The notes beneath the pieces are model-generated. The model was not told the origin of the DNA and ran no database searches. It saw only the letters and a list, made by a program, of their open reading frames with translations. Source: Citrobacter sp. JGM124 (GTDB lineage: Bacteria; Pseudomonadota; Gammaproteobacteria; Enterobacterales; Enterobacteriaceae). From it: a stretch of 64,000 bases of DNA. This document shows positions 30,961-40,666 of the stretch, piece after piece (within the stretch, counting starts at the first letter, position 1; each line of letters starts with the position of its first letter). The position numbers and the translations under genes are program-made. Where the stretch lies: positions 105,353-169,352 of the forward strand of contig NZ_JAERJD010000010.1 in the NCBI RefSeq assembly GCF_018257795.1, written 5' to 3'.

Positions 30961-32472
30961 TTACTCTTCGCCGTTAAACCCGGCACGGTTCAGTAAGAAC
31001 TGAGATAACAGGGCAACGGGACGACCTGTTGCCCCTTTTGCTTTACCTGAACGCCAGGCGGTACCGGCAATGTCCAGGTGGGCCCAGTTATACTTACGGG
31101 TAAAACGTGACAGGAAGCATGCCGCGGTGATTGCCCCGCCTGGACGCCCACCAATATTTGCCATATCAGCAAAATTGGAGTCCAGCTGATCCTGGAACTC
31201 ATCGGCCATCGGCAGACGCCAGGCCCGGTCACCCGCCTGTTCGGAAGCACTGACCAGTTCGTGTGCCAGTGGATTGTGGTTCGACATCAGGCCAGTGATA
31301 TGATGACCAAGCGCAATCACACAAGCCCCCGTGAGGGTGGCGACATCAATCACCACTTCTGGCTCAAAACGTTCAACATAGGTTAGAACGTCACAGAGTA
31401 CCAGACGGCCTTCTGCATCGGTATTCAGAACTTCAACGGTTTGCCCTGACATAGTGGTGAGAACATCACCAGGGCGATAAGCCCGGCCTCCGGGCATATT
31501 TTCACAGCCCGCAAGCACACCAATCACATTGATGGGTAAACCCAGTTCCGCCACCATGCGCATCACACCGTAGACTGAGGCAGCTCCGCACATATCGTAC
31601 TTCATTTCATCCATACCTTCGGCAGGTTTAATTGAAATACCGCCGGAGTCGAAGGTGAGTCCCTTACCGACTAGCACAATTGGACGAACATCAGGGGAGG
31701 GATTACCTTTATATTCAATCACTGACATCAGCGACTCGTTTTGTGAGCCAGCACCAACAGCCAGATAAGAGTGCATGCCTAGCTCTTTCATCTGTTGTTC
31801 GCCAATAACGCGGGTCACGATGTGGGTGCTGAATGAGTCGGCCAGCTGACGTGCCTGAGAAGCCAGATACGCTGCGTTACAAATATTTGGCGGCATATTG
31901 CCTAAATCTTTGGCAGCCTTAATACCTGAAGAGATAGCCAGGCCATGAGAGATCGCTCGCTCGCCACAGGTTAACTCCCGGCGAGTAGGGACATTGAAAA
32001 CCATTTTACGCAGTGGGCGACGTGGCTCACTTTTGTTGGTTTTCAGTTGATCGAAGCTATACAGCGTCTCTTTTGCTGTTTCTACCGCCTGGCGAACTTT
32101 CCAGTAGGTATTACGGCCTTTAACGTGTAGCTCTGTAAGGAAACAAACGGCTTCCATTGACCCGGTATCATTAAGCGTGTTGATGGTTTTTTGAATCACT
32201 TGCTTGAACTGACGTTCGTCAAGCTCGCGCTCTTTACCACAACCAATTAACAAGACGCGCTCAGATAATACGTTAGGGACGTGATGCAGCAACAAGGTTT
32301 GCCCCGGCTTTCCTTCCAGCTCGCCACGACGCAGCAGGGCACTGATATAGCCATCGCTGATTTTATCGAGTTGTTCGGCTATCGGGGACAGTCGACGCGG
32401 TTCAAAAACTCCGACAACGATACATGCACTACGCTGTTTTTCGGGGCTGCCGCTTTTTACACTGAACTCCAT
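30961..32472 (-). CDS. pepA: PepA, leucyl aminopeptidase / DNA-binding protein
   Basis: 503 residues, the E. coli length. A manganese-dependent M17 aminopeptidase hexamer that also binds DNA, regulating carAB and assisting Xer recombination in E. coli. The catalytic signature [14 protein letters not shown] and the metal-ligand region [20 protein letters not shown] are intact. It is divergent from lptF across a 276-bp gap in which I see no other gene. Confidence 0.97.
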   Translation of the reverse strand: MEFSVKSGSPEKQRSACIVVGVFEPRRLSPIAEQLDKISDGYISALLRRGELEGKPGQTLLLHHVPNVLSERVLLIGCGKERELDERQFKQVIQKTINTLNDTGSMEAVCFLTELHVKGRNTYWKVRQAVETAKETLYSFDQLKTNKSEPRRPLRKMVFNVPTRRELTCGERAISHGLAISSGIKAAKDLGNMPPNICNAAYLASQARQLADSFSTHIVTRVIGEQQMKELGMHSYLAVGAGSQNESLMSVIEYKGNPSPDVRPIVLVGKGLTFDSGGISIKPAEGMDEMKYDMCGAASVYGVMRMVAELGLPINVIGVLAGCENMPGGRAYRPGDVLTTMSGQTVEVLNTDAEGRLVLCDVLTYVERFEPEVVIDVATLTGACVIALGHHITGLMSNHNPLAHELVSASEQAGDRAWRLPMADEFQDQLDSNFADMANIGGRPGGAITAACFLSRFTRKYNWAHLDIAGTAWRSGKAKGATGRPVALLSQFLLNRAGFNGEE

Positions 32473-32748
32473 GCACTACGCTCCTGAATCTTAAAGACAA
32501 CGGCGGGGTGGAAAGGCTAGAATTAAAAGCCTTGGTAACTCCATTCCGCTGTTGCGATGACTTCGTGTTAATCTTAACGGATAGTTTTATACGTTTTGGG
32601 TTACGTCTTAACATTGCCCTGTTGTGCTACTTCGCCGGGCTTTTTAATCTTAGCGATGTTTTCGACGACTAAAGAGAATAAATGACGTATAAGCGATGAA
32701 ACAAGCAATTTTCCTGCAAAAGAACTCGTTTTCACAGGTGTATTTAAT

Positions 32749-33849
32749 GTGATTATCATAAGATATCTGGTTCGTGAGACATTCAAGAGCCAATTGGCCA
32801 TCCTTTTTATCCTGCTACTGATCTTCTTTTGTCAGAAGCTGGTGAGGATCTTGGGTGCGGCTGTAGACGGTGAAATCCCTACTAATTTAGTGCTATCGCT
32901 ATTAGGTTTAGGGGTGCCTGAAATGGCGCAATTGATCCTTCCACTCAGTTTGTTCCTTGGTTTGCTGATGACCTTTGGGAGACTATACACTGAAAGTGAA
33001 ATAACGGTGATGTATGCCTGTGGGGTGGGTAAGTCCGTCCTGGTCAAGGCGGCGATGATCCTCGCGCTTTTTACTGGTGCGATTGCCACAATCAACGTTC
33101 TTTGGTTAAGCCCCTGGTCTGCCCGCCATCAGGAAGAAGTACTGGCTGAAGCCAAAGCTAATCCCGGTGTTGCGGCTTTAGCTCAGGGACAGTTTCAGCA
33201 AACCAAAGATGGGCGTTCGGTACTGTTTATCGAAAACGTGAAAGGCGCGAATTTTGAAGATGTGTTCCTTGCCCAGACAAACCCTAGTGGCAATACTCGG
33301 CCTTCCGTAGTGGTTGCTGACGCAGGGCATCTCTCTTTGCGTGCCGATGGTTCGCAGGTGGTCACCTTAAACTCGGGTACACGCTTTGAAGGCACGGCAT
33401 TACTGCGTGACTTCCGTATTACCGATTTTAAAGATTATCAGGCCGTTGTCGGGCACCAGAGTGTGGTGCTGGACCCGGGTGATACCAGCCAGATGAGCAT
33501 GTCCGCATTATGGGGGCACAGCCAGCCTGAGTTCCGCACTGAGCTGCAATGGCGTCTTACGCTAATTATGTCAGTGGTTATTATGGCATTAATGGTGGTG
33601 CCGTTAAGCGTGGTTAACCCACGCCAGGGCAGGGTGTTGTCAATGTTACCGGCGATGCTGCTGTATCTGGTGTTCTTCCTGATACAAAGCTCAATGCGTT
33701 CCAGTGCGGCGAATGGCAAAATTGACCCAATAGTGGGGATGTGGGGCGTTAACTTGTTTTATCTGGCATTAGCGCTGGTGTTAAACCTTTGGGATACAGT
33801 CCCGGTGCGTAAAGTACGTGCCCGCTTTAGCAGCAAAGGAGTGGTATAA
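32749..33849 (+). CDS. lptF: LptF, LPS transport permease
   Basis: 366 residues starting at a GTG (MIIIRYLVRETFKSQLAIL), the start also used in E. coli. An inner-membrane subunit of the LptB2FG transporter that pulls lipopolysaccharide from the membrane toward LptC. Six membrane helices are visible in two groups of three around a periplasmic jellyroll domain (about 130-260). It is followed immediately by lptG with no gap. Confidence 0.97.
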   Translation: MIIIRYLVRETFKSQLAILFILLLIFFCQKLVRILGAAVDGEIPTNLVLSLLGLGVPEMAQLILPLSLFLGLLMTFGRLYTESEITVMYACGVGKSVLVKAAMILALFTGAIATINVLWLSPWSARHQEEVLAEAKANPGVAALAQGQFQQTKDGRSVLFIENVKGANFEDVFLAQTNPSGNTRPSVVVADAGHLSLRADGSQVVTLNSGTRFEGTALLRDFRITDFKDYQAVVGHQSVVLDPGDTSQMSMSALWGHSQPEFRTELQWRLTLIMSVVIMALMVVPLSVVNPRQGRVLSMLPAMLLYLVFFLIQSSMRSSAANGKIDPIVGMWGVNLFYLALALVLNLWDTVPVRKVRARFSSKGVV

Positions 33850-34929
33850 ATGTTTGGGGTACTGGACCGTTATATTGGTAAAACTATCCTCAATACCATA
33901 CTGATGACGCTGTTCATGCTGGTCTCACTGTCGGCAATTATTAAGTTTGTTGATCAGTTAAAAAGAACCGGCGAGGGCAACTACTCTGCTCTGGGCGCGG
34001 GGGCCTTCACGTTATTGAGTGTGCCGAAAGATATTCAAATCTTCTTTCCTATGGCAGCCCTGCTAGGGGCATTATTAGGGTTGGGGATGCTGGCACAGCG
34101 TAGTGAACTGGTGGTCATGCAAGCGGCGGGCTATACCCGTTTACAGATAGCGTTATCTGTGATGAAAACAGCGCTGCCGCTGGTGATACTGACGATGGCT
34201 ATTGGTGAGTGGGTGGCCCCGCAGGGGGAGCAGATGGCTCGGAGCTATCGGGCACAGATGTTACTGGGTGGCTCTGTGTTATCAACTCAGAATAGCTTGT
34301 GGGCAAAAGATGGGCACGATTTTATCTATATTGAACGGGTAAAAGATAACGCTGAGTTGTCTGGTGTCAGCATCTATAGCTTTGACTCACAGCGACATTT
34401 ACAGTCGATTCGTTATGCGTTATCGGCCAAGTATGACCCGGATAATAAAGTATGGCGACTGTCACAAGTCGACAAGTCTGACTTAACAAACCCGTTGCAG
34501 ATTGTCGGCTCCCAGACGGTTAGCAGTGAGTGGAAGACTAACCTGACTCCGGACAAACTCGGGGTTGTTGCCTTATCCCCTGATTCTTTATCCATCAGCG
34601 GGCTCTATAACTATGTTAACTACCTGAAAGCCAGCGGGCAGGATGCAGGACGTTATCAGCTCAATATGTGGAGCAAAATATTCGCACCGTTCTCGGTCGC
34701 GGTTATGATGCTGATGGCCTTGTCGTTTATCTTTGGCCCACTACGCAGTGTGCCGATGGGCGTCCGGGTCGTGACCGGGATCAGCTTTGGTTTTCTGTTC
34801 TATGTTCTCGACCAGATTTTTGGCCCCCTCAGTCTGGTTTACCATATTCCCCCGATCCTGGGGGCGTTGTTACCCAGCGCCAGTTTCCTGTTATTGAGCC
34901 TGTGGCTACTAATCAAACGCTCTAATTAG
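33850..34929 (+). CDS. lptG: LptG, LPS transport permease
   Basis: 359 residues, partner of LptF in the LptB2FG ABC transporter. The layout matches LptF: three N-terminal helices, a periplasmic beta-jellyroll domain, three C-terminal helices (FAPFSVAVMMLMALSFIF; YVLDQIFGPLSLVYHIP). The start codon follows the lptF stop directly, so the two are translationally coupled. Confidence 0.97.
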   Translation: MFGVLDRYIGKTILNTILMTLFMLVSLSAIIKFVDQLKRTGEGNYSALGAGAFTLLSVPKDIQIFFPMAALLGALLGLGMLAQRSELVVMQAAGYTRLQIALSVMKTALPLVILTMAIGEWVAPQGEQMARSYRAQMLLGGSVLSTQNSLWAKDGHDFIYIERVKDNAELSGVSIYSFDSQRHLQSIRYALSAKYDPDNKVWRLSQVDKSDLTNPLQIVGSQTVSSEWKTNLTPDKLGVVALSPDSLSISGLYNYVNYLKASGQDAGRYQLNMWSKIFAPFSVAVMMLMALSFIFGPLRSVPMGVRVVTGISFGFLFYVLDQIFGPLSLVYHIPPILGALLPSASFLLLSLWLLIKRSN

Positions 34930-34944
34930 TTTCTGCCAGTCAGA

Positions 34945-34976
34945 TAAAAAACGGCATCTATAAGATGCCGTTTTTT
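34945..34976 (+). terminator. lptFG terminator
   Basis: ACGGCATCT (34951-34959) pairs with AGATGCCGT (34963-34971), with A on the left and T on the right extending the stem, and a T6 run to 34976. Confidence 0.9.
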
Positions 34977-35102
34977 ATGCTGTTACCAGGGGAATAGTGG
35001 CATTAAGAGGGTTATTCCCCGGAAAATCTGCTGATAAAGTGACCCTTTTCCCTGTGGAACGGTCTATGCTATAAGCATATTCAACTCAGGTTTCGGAAAA
35101 TT

Positions 35103-36743
35103 ATGTCCAGATTCTTCTATAACGACCGTCAACAGCTCGTCAACGATGCCATTGAAGGCATTATCATTAGTTCTCGCCATCGTAATCTGACACGGCTGGA
35201 TATGGATCCTGCTATTCGCATTGTGGCGCGTAGTGACTGGGACAAAAGCCAGGTTGCGGTGATTTCTGGTGGTGGTTCAGGTCATGAGCCTGCCCATGCA
35301 GGCTTTGTTGGCAAAGGGATGCTCACGGCAGCGGTATGTGGAGACCTGTTTGCATCCCCCAGTGTTGATGCAGTATTCAATGCGATTCTGGCAATGACCG
35401 GCCCGGCTGGCTGCCTGCTGATTGTAAAAAATTACACTGGGGACAGGCTCAACTTTGGCCTTGCGGCAGAAAAAGCTAAAAAAGCGGGCCTCAAGGTAGA
35501 GATGGTTATTGTCGGGGACGACATTGCACTGCCTGATAACAAACAGCCGCGGGGTATCGCCGGAACCGTTTTAGTTCATAAAATTGCGGGCCATGCTGCC
35601 GAGCAGGGAAAACCGTTAAGTGAAGTCTTCCAGGCCGCCAGACAAGCTTGCTCATCTATTTTCAGCATGGGTGTTGCTATGCAAACCTGCCACTTGCCTG
35701 ACAATAACAGTGAAGAAGAACGTATCAAAAGCGGTCAGGTTGAGCTGGGTTTAGGCATCCATGGCGAGCCTGGGGTCACCACCCTTGATACTCAAAATAG
35801 CGTCAAAGTGATTGCCATGCTGGTAGAACACCTGCGTAAAGCCACCGGTACAGAAGCCCCACTAGCCATGCTGGTTAATAACCTTGGTGGCGTTTCAGCC
35901 CTGGAAATGGCTTTACTCACTAAGACGCTGTTTGATTCTGAAATTGCCGGACAAATTCAGTATTTAATTGGGCCGGCTGATTTGGTAACAGCGCTTGATA
36001 TGAAAGGGTTCTCACTTTCAGCCATTAAGCTGACCCCGGACGTTATTGCGGCGTTATCCTCTGATGTCGAAACCGCTGGCTGGCAACCTCTGGTAAAATA
36101 TGAGCCTATGGCACGCCAGAAAGTGAGAATGGTGCATGATGACGTGGCCACCCCCCCCTCTGACAACCCTCAGGTAAAAGCCTGGGTTACCTCTGTTACA
36201 CAGAGCCTGATTAGCAATGAAGCTCATCTGAATGATCTTGACGCCAAAGTCGGCGACGGTGACACCGGCTCAACTTTTGCCGAAGGAGCGCGGGACATTG
36301 CCAACCTCAATACGCAGGGGGAGCTCCCCCTCAACGATACGGCTGCATTACTTGAGCGTATTGGTGAGCGTCTGGCGACGGTGATGGGAGGATCAAGTGG
36401 GGTATTGATGTCCATATTTTTTACTGCTGCCGGGCAAAAAATCAGGGCACAAGTCCCGATTGCCGAGGCCCTTATCGCTGGCCTGGATCAGATGAAGCAT
36501 TATGGTGGCGCCCAGCCCGGGGATCGAACCATGATAGATGCATTACAACCCGCGCTGGAAGCCCTGAAAACAGGTTCCCTGCAAGCTGCCGCGGAGGCAG
36601 CAGCAACAGGTGCCGCCGCGACGGCCACAATGCAAAAAGCGGGCGCTGGCCGATCATCTTATGTGAACAGTAAAAATTTAGACGGGGTGATCGACCCTGG
36701 TGCGGCTGCGGTAGCCGCCGTCTTTGCTGACTTGGTAAAATAA
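35103..36743 (+). CDS. dhaK: DhaK, ATP-dependent dihydroxyacetone kinase (single-chain DAK1-DAK2)
   Basis: 546 residues, matching the Citrobacter freundii type that uses ATP rather than PEP. The N-terminal DAK1 domain (about 1-330) has AVISGGGSGHEPAH and ELGLGIHGEPG, whose His binds dihydroxyacetone covalently. The C-terminal DAK2 domain has AKVGDGDTGSTFAEGA, the acidic residues that hold Mg-ATP. E. coli uses a three-protein PTS version instead. It stands as a single gene between lptG and ahr, where E. coli carries gluconate (idn) genes. Confidence 0.93.
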   Translation: MSRFFYNDRQQLVNDAIEGIIISSRHRNLTRLDMDPAIRIVARSDWDKSQVAVISGGGSGHEPAHAGFVGKGMLTAAVCGDLFASPSVDAVFNAILAMTGPAGCLLIVKNYTGDRLNFGLAAEKAKKAGLKVEMVIVGDDIALPDNKQPRGIAGTVLVHKIAGHAAEQGKPLSEVFQAARQACSSIFSMGVAMQTCHLPDNNSEEERIKSGQVELGLGIHGEPGVTTLDTQNSVKVIAMLVEHLRKATGTEAPLAMLVNNLGGVSALEMALLTKTLFDSEIAGQIQYLIGPADLVTALDMKGFSLSAIKLTPDVIAALSSDVETAGWQPLVKYEPMARQKVRMVHDDVATPPSDNPQVKAWVTSVTQSLISNEAHLNDLDAKVGDGDTGSTFAEGARDIANLNTQGELPLNDTAALLERIGERLATVMGGSSGVLMSIFFTAAGQKIRAQVPIAEALIAGLDQMKHYGGAQPGDRTMIDALQPALEALKTGSLQAAAEAAATGAAATATMQKAGAGRSSYVNSKNLDGVIDPGAAAVAAVFADLVK

Positions 36744-36761
36744 TCTGACCTTCAGTGCACT

Positions 36762-36793
36762 CCGCTTAATGCCATTCATCCGGCATTAAGCGG
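36762..36793. terminator. Shared terminator between convergent dhaK and ahr
   Basis: CCGCTTAATGCC (36762-36773) and GGCATTAAGCGG (36782-36793) form a perfect 12-bp stem with an 8-base loop. Confidence 0.75.
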
Positions 36794-36808
36794 ATAAGCC
36801 TTAAATAA

Positions 36809-37831
36809 TCAGTTAAAATCCGCCTTTAATACCACCCGATAACGCGCTTTACCGTCACGCACGTGGCGCAGCGCATCGTTAATTTTTGACATTGGATAGA
36901 GCTCAATTTGCGGCTCAATTTTAGTCCGACCTGCAAATTTCATTAACGCCCGTAGCTGATTAGGAGACCCTGTCGATGATCCTGACACACTCTTATCCCC
37001 GGCAATTAAAGCAAAAGCAGGAACAGGGATTGGAGTCATGACGGCACCAACAGTGTGGAAGTTCCCACCCCATGCCAGTGCTGTGAAGTAGGGAAGCCAG
37101 TCGAGACTCACATTGACGGTATTAATGATCAAATCAAACTGGCCCGCCAGAGCCGTTAATGCCTCAGGATCCCGGCTGTTCACCACACGATCCGCACCCA
37201 TCCCGAGGATTTCTTGCTCCTTGGCTGGATTAGAACTGAATGCGGTGACCTCACAGCCCATCGCATGCAGCAGCTTAATCGCAATATGCCCCAGGCCACC
37301 AATGCCAATCACACCAACTCGGCTGGTAGCGGTGACATTATGCATCAGCAACGGTTTAAACACCGTAATCCCACCACACAACAATGGCCCCGCAGATGCC
37401 GCATCAATGCTTTCTGGCAATGGAATGACCCACTGCCAGTCCGCACGAATCTTATCGGCAAACCCACCCCGGTTGACGATGGTTGCCACACTCCCGCTCT
37501 GGCAGTTCACCTGACTCCCGCTAATACAGGCATCACAGTGACCACAGCTACGTGCCGTCCAGCCGATCCCGACTCGCTGACCCACTTTCAGACCTTTATT
37601 CTGCGCTTCACTACCCAGCGCATGTACCCGGCCAATAACCTCATGCCCGGCGATCAGAGGATACTGTGAAAAACCCCATTCGTTATCGATCATCGACAAA
37701 TCCGAGTGACAGATCCCGCAGTACTCAACCTCAACCTCAATATCCTGAGGCAGTAGCGCACCTGCATCAAACTCATAAAGTTCTAACTCAGCACCTGCAG
37801 CAGGTGCTGCATAACTTTTGGTAATAGACAT
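36809..37831 (-). CDS. ahr: Ahr, zinc-dependent NADPH aldehyde reductase / alcohol dehydrogenase
   Basis: 340 residues, close to E. coli Ahr/YjgB throughout ([32 protein letters not shown]). The catalytic zinc ligand is in CGICHSD; the structural zinc site reads [15 protein letters not shown]; the cofactor loop [11 protein letters not shown] is intact. The family reduces a wide range of aldehydes. The position next to leuX is the same as in E. coli. Confidence 0.96.
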   Translation of the reverse strand: MSITKSYAAPAAGAELELYEFDAGALLPQDIEVEVEYCGICHSDLSMIDNEWGFSQYPLIAGHEVIGRVHALGSEAQNKGLKVGQRVGIGWTARSCGHCDACISGSQVNCQSGSVATIVNRGGFADKIRADWQWVIPLPESIDAASAGPLLCGGITVFKPLLMHNVTATSRVGVIGIGGLGHIAIKLLHAMGCEVTAFSSNPAKEQEILGMGADRVVNSRDPEALTALAGQFDLIINTVNVSLDWLPYFTALAWGGNFHTVGAVMTPIPVPAFALIAGDKSVSGSSTGSPNQLRALMKFAGRTKIEPQIELYPMSKINDALRHVRDGKARYRVVLKADFN

Positions 37832-38038
37832 TTGTGCTTCCTCTCCTGGGTTATTCTAAATAGTGTAGAACATTGCCTTGCTAAATCACGATAACAAAGG
37901 GTGCGATACCCCAGGAAAGAAGGGCATATAAGGTATTTCGCTGAAAATTTACGCACTTAATACAACTTATCCACCATGCTACTTGCAACACCGCAGATGA
38001 CGGGTATAATCCCCACCGTTATCCGCGTACCCCTTCGT

Positions 38039-38123
38039 GCCGAAGTGGCGAAATCGGTAGACGCAGTTGATTCAAAATCAACCGTAGAAATACGTGCCGG
38101 TTCGAGTCCGGCCTTCGGCACCA
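38039..38123 (+). tRNA. leuX: tRNA-Leu (anticodon CAA)
   Basis: 85 nt with CCA encoded. As far as I can recall it matches E. coli leuX: acceptor arms GCCGAAG and CTTCGGC, anticodon stem TTGAT/ATCAA around TTCAAAA with CAA, a long variable arm, and the TTCGAGTCC T-loop. leuX is a common insertion site for P4-type islands; here an integrase gene follows 200 bp downstream. Confidence 0.97.
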
Positions 38124-38297
38124 AAAGTACGTAAATAGACCTCAACTGAGGTCTTTTTTTATGTCTGAAATCCGCGCTATACAAGGCTTTCCACGATTTT
38201 CTCCTCAACTGAAATCAACCTGAGTCAATCCACATCAATAAGCTTGTGAGTATACTAATGAGTATATTTGCCGATTCGATATTGTTTGTATACTCAC
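38106..38297. other. attL: leuX 3' core plus integrase arm-type repeats
   Basis: The tRNA 3' end (GTCCGGCCTTCGGCACCA, 38106-38123) would be the crossover core. Three copies of GTGAGTATAC or a close variant follow: 38246-38255, 38259-38266 (TGAGTATA) and 38288-38297 (inverted). The same decamer recurs at the right end of the island (61746-61767), as expected for integrase arm sites. Confidence 0.65.
38137..38161 (+). terminator. leuX terminator
   Basis: AGACCTCA (38137-38144) and TGAGGTCT (38147-38154) followed by about seven T. It lies 14 bp after the tRNA and on the island side of the core, so the inserted element supplies the end of leuX transcription. Confidence 0.85.
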
Positions 38298-38323
38298 GAG
38301 ATACCAATGGAAGGAGGCCCATC

Positions 38324-39589
38324 ATGGCCCTAACGGATACTAAAGTTCGTTCTGCAAAACCTGAGGAGAAAGAGTATTCACTTGTTGACGGCGACGGAAT
38401 GTCCTTACTTGTAAAACCTAACGGCTCAAAGTATTGGCGATTTCGTTTCCGTTTTGGCGGTAAACAGCATTTGATGGCGTTCGGCGTTTACCCGGATGTT
38501 TCGCTGGCGGATGCCAGGAAGAAAAGGGAAGAAGCCAGAAAGCTGGTAGCTGCTGGTATCGATCCTCGTGAGCATAAACGTGCTGTGAAAGAAGAGCAGG
38601 CGAAAGAGATTATTACTTTCGAGAAGGTTGCCAGAGAGTGGCTCATTACCAATCAGAAATGGTCGGAAGATCATGCTAATCGCGTAAAAAGGAGCCTTGA
38701 GGACAATATCTTCCCGGCAATTGGCACTCGCAATATTACTGAGCTGGGTACCCGCGATCTGTTAATTCCCATTAAAGCCGTAGAGACATCTGGACGTCTT
38801 GAAGTGGCTTCCCGTCTTCAACAGCGCACCACGGCCATCATGCGTTATGCAGTGCAAAGCGGGTTAATTGATTACAACCCGGCGCAGGAGATGGCGGGAG
38901 CGGTTGCTTCTAGTAATCGACAGCATCGTCCGGCGTTGGAGTTAAAGCGCATCCCTGAATTACTCCAGAAAATAGATGGCTACACTGGTAGGCCACTAAC
39001 CTGTTGGGCAACCGAGCTCACTTTGCTTATCTTTATTCGATCCAGTGAACTTCGTTTTGCTCGCTGGTCAGAGATCGATTTTGAAACGTCAATGTGGACC
39101 ATCCCGCCTGAGCGAGAGCCTATTCCCGGCGTGAAACATTCTCAGCGAGGATCAAAGATGCGTACACCTCATCTGGTGCCGCTTTCAAAGCAGGCACTGG
39201 CGATCCTGAAACAGATAAAACAGTTCTGCGGCGAACATGAACTCATTTTTATTGGCGATCACGATCCGCGTAAGCCAATGAGTGAAAACACCGTAAACAG
39301 TGCGCTACGGGTGATGGGATATGACACTAAGGTTGAGGTTTGCGGCCACGGCTTCCGTACAATGGCCTGTAGTTCGTTAATTGAGTCAGGACTATGGTCG
39401 AAGGATGCGGTTGAAAGGCAGATGAGCCATATGGAACGTAACTCGGTGCGGGCGGCGTATATCCATAAAGCGGAACACTTGGATGAGCGCAAGCTGATGT
39501 TGCAGTGGTGGGCGGATTTTCTTGATGCAAATAGAGAAAAAGCCATCTCACCTTTTGATTATGCCAAAGTGAATAATCCCTTTAAGTAA
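38324..39589 (+). CDS. int: P4-family tyrosine integrase
   Basis: 421 residues from the ATG at 38324 (MALTDTKVRSAKPEEKEYSL), preceded by AAGGAGG; an in-frame upstream frame from 38246 would run through the arm repeats and is rejected. The DUF4102 arm-binding domain spans about 1-90, then the core-binding and catalytic domains. Catalytic residues are visible: Arg in IRSSELRFARW, HGFRTMACS and the nucleophile Tyr in ERNSVRAAYIHKAEH. It integrates the island at leuX. Confidence 0.95.
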   Translation: MALTDTKVRSAKPEEKEYSLVDGDGMSLLVKPNGSKYWRFRFRFGGKQHLMAFGVYPDVSLADARKKREEARKLVAAGIDPREHKRAVKEEQAKEIITFEKVAREWLITNQKWSEDHANRVKRSLEDNIFPAIGTRNITELGTRDLLIPIKAVETSGRLEVASRLQQRTTAIMRYAVQSGLIDYNPAQEMAGAVASSNRQHRPALELKRIPELLQKIDGYTGRPLTCWATELTLLIFIRSSELRFARWSEIDFETSMWTIPPEREPIPGVKHSQRGSKMRTPHLVPLSKQALAILKQIKQFCGEHELIFIGDHDPRKPMSENTVNSALRVMGYDTKVEVCGHGFRTMACSSLIESGLWSKDAVERQMSHMERNSVRAAYIHKAEHLDERKLMLQWWADFLDANREKAISPFDYAKVNNPFK

Positions 39590-39643
39590 TCATCGCCAGA
39601 AACTTATCGTAATACGTCTTATTCAATAAATTTATACCACTGA

Positions 39644-39676
39644 AAGCCTCTGTCCTCACGGACAGGGGCTTTTTTG
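39644..39676 (+). terminator. int terminator
   Basis: AAGCCTCTGTCC (39644-39655) pairs with GGACAGGGGCTT (39660-39671) around TCAC, one G-T pair, followed by T5. Confidence 0.88.
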
Positions 39677-39702
39677 CTTATTAATCAACCTAAAAGGAAA
39701 TC

Positions 39703-39990
39703 ATGATGGAAAATTACATTTGTTGCCCAGCCTGCGATTCTACCCGTATTCGTGAACGTCATCTCGGTAAGAAAACTGGAGCCGTCGCAGGCGGCGTTTC
39801 AGGCGCATTAAGCGGGACGGCTATAGGTTCTGCTATCCCAGTTGTCGGTACAATTGCAGGAGCTGCTGTAGGGGCGTTATTTGGACGCTTTTTAGCGGGA
39901 GCTGTTGCAGGAGCGGTGACTGGTGCGGCTTTGGATGGAATAGTGTTTGATCGTTATGAATGTCGTGACTGTGAATGTACATTTGACTAA
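39703..39990 (+). CDS. Small protein: zinc ribbon flanking a glycine-zipper membrane segment
   Basis: 95 residues. Two CxxC pairs, CCPAC near the start and CRDC at residues about 88-91, could form one split zinc ribbon. Between them lies a long Gly/Ala stretch with GxxxG spacing (about 25-80: AGGVSGALSGTAIGSAIPVV, then AGAAVGALFGRFLAGAVAGA), typical of glycine-zipper membrane insertion. AAAGGAAAT precedes the start. Function unknown; it is a stand-alone gene between integrase and the CI-like regulator. Confidence 0.75.
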   Translation: MMENYICCPACDSTRIRERHLGKKTGAVAGGVSGALSGTAIGSAIPVVGTIAGAAVGALFGRFLAGAVAGAVTGAALDGIVFDRYECRDCECTFD

Positions 39991-40111
39991 ATCGAGTGTT
40001 CAGTCTTAATTGAAATTAATAAAAGAATGTAAAATCTCCGTACCCAACACGGGAAGGAGTCGTAGTGGCGGGCATACCAAAACATGCAACTATATCAGCC
40101 ACATGTGTCTA

Positions 40112-40525
40112 CTATTCTGAATCACAATGACACTTTAGAATATGCTCGACGCCTTTACGGTGTATCAGCCGCAGCAAGGCATTCACCTCTTCTGGCTCCA
40201 GCATGTCAAACATTAATTGCCATGCCATCTTTGTATCATCATTCGTGGCTTTTTCTCTGTGATACGGAGCTTGATTTTCTTCCCCCCTCTCACCGGCAGC
40301 TAACCATTCAAGCGATACATTTTCTATTTTAGATATATTTAGAGCTATATATAGAGATGGTGTTGTGTCTTTCTCAAGATAATTGTTTAAGGTCGAGTAA
40401 GGCAGACCCCAAGCTTTTGCTGCTGACCTCAGGCTTCTATCCCCAATCAACTGCCTAAGTCTTTCTTTAAAAGAGGTTTTATTTTTTCCATTATGCATAT
40501 GGCCATTTTTTTCATCAGTATCCAT
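40112..40525 (-). CDS. CI-like helix-turn-helix repressor
   Basis: 137 residues from MDTDEKN, chosen because GGAG lies six bases upstream; the ATG four codons earlier has no ribosome site. The N-terminal HTH reads FKERLRQLIGDRSLRSAAKA and LPYSTLNNYLEK (about 18-55), the pattern of phage CI-type HTH proteins; no peptidase domain follows. The C-terminal part (LEPEEVNALLRLIHRKGVEH) resembles that of the HTH protein at 51858. It is divergent from the Ner-like gene across a palindrome-rich gap. Confidence 0.8.
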   Translation of the reverse strand: MDTDEKNGHMHNGKNKTSFKERLRQLIGDRSLRSAAKAWGLPYSTLNNYLEKDTTPSLYIALNISKIENVSLEWLAAGERGEENQAPYHREKATNDDTKMAWQLMFDMLEPEEVNALLRLIHRKGVEHILKCHCDSE

Positions 40526-40608
40526 AGGCTTCTCCACATCGTAGACACATGACGATCTATAAAAAGATCTAAAATTTGTTGAATCTTTCTATTTAAAGAT
40601 CAATAATT

Positions 40609-40647
40609 GATTTGTTAACAAATCTGCGCGGATTATCCGCACAGATT
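40609..40647. promoter_or_regulatory. Two overlapping palindromes in the divergent regulator gap
   Basis: GATTTGTTAACAAATC (40609-40624) is a perfect 16-bp palindrome. Overlapping it, 40621-40647 is a 27-base inverted repeat (AATCTGCGCGGAT - T - ATCCGCACAGATT) with 12 of 13 pairs matching. Two different symmetries side by side suggest separate operators for the two divergent regulators. Confidence 0.7.
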
Positions 40648-40666
40648 AAGAATTCAGGATAATCGA

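Noticed and set aside
33438..33719. Antisense frame inside lptF
   Set aside because: Lies opposite a well-conserved gene and has composition expected of a shadow frame.
40084..40332. 82-residue + strand frame opposite the CI-like gene
   Set aside because: It is antisense to a gene with a clear HTH and has no ribosome binding site.
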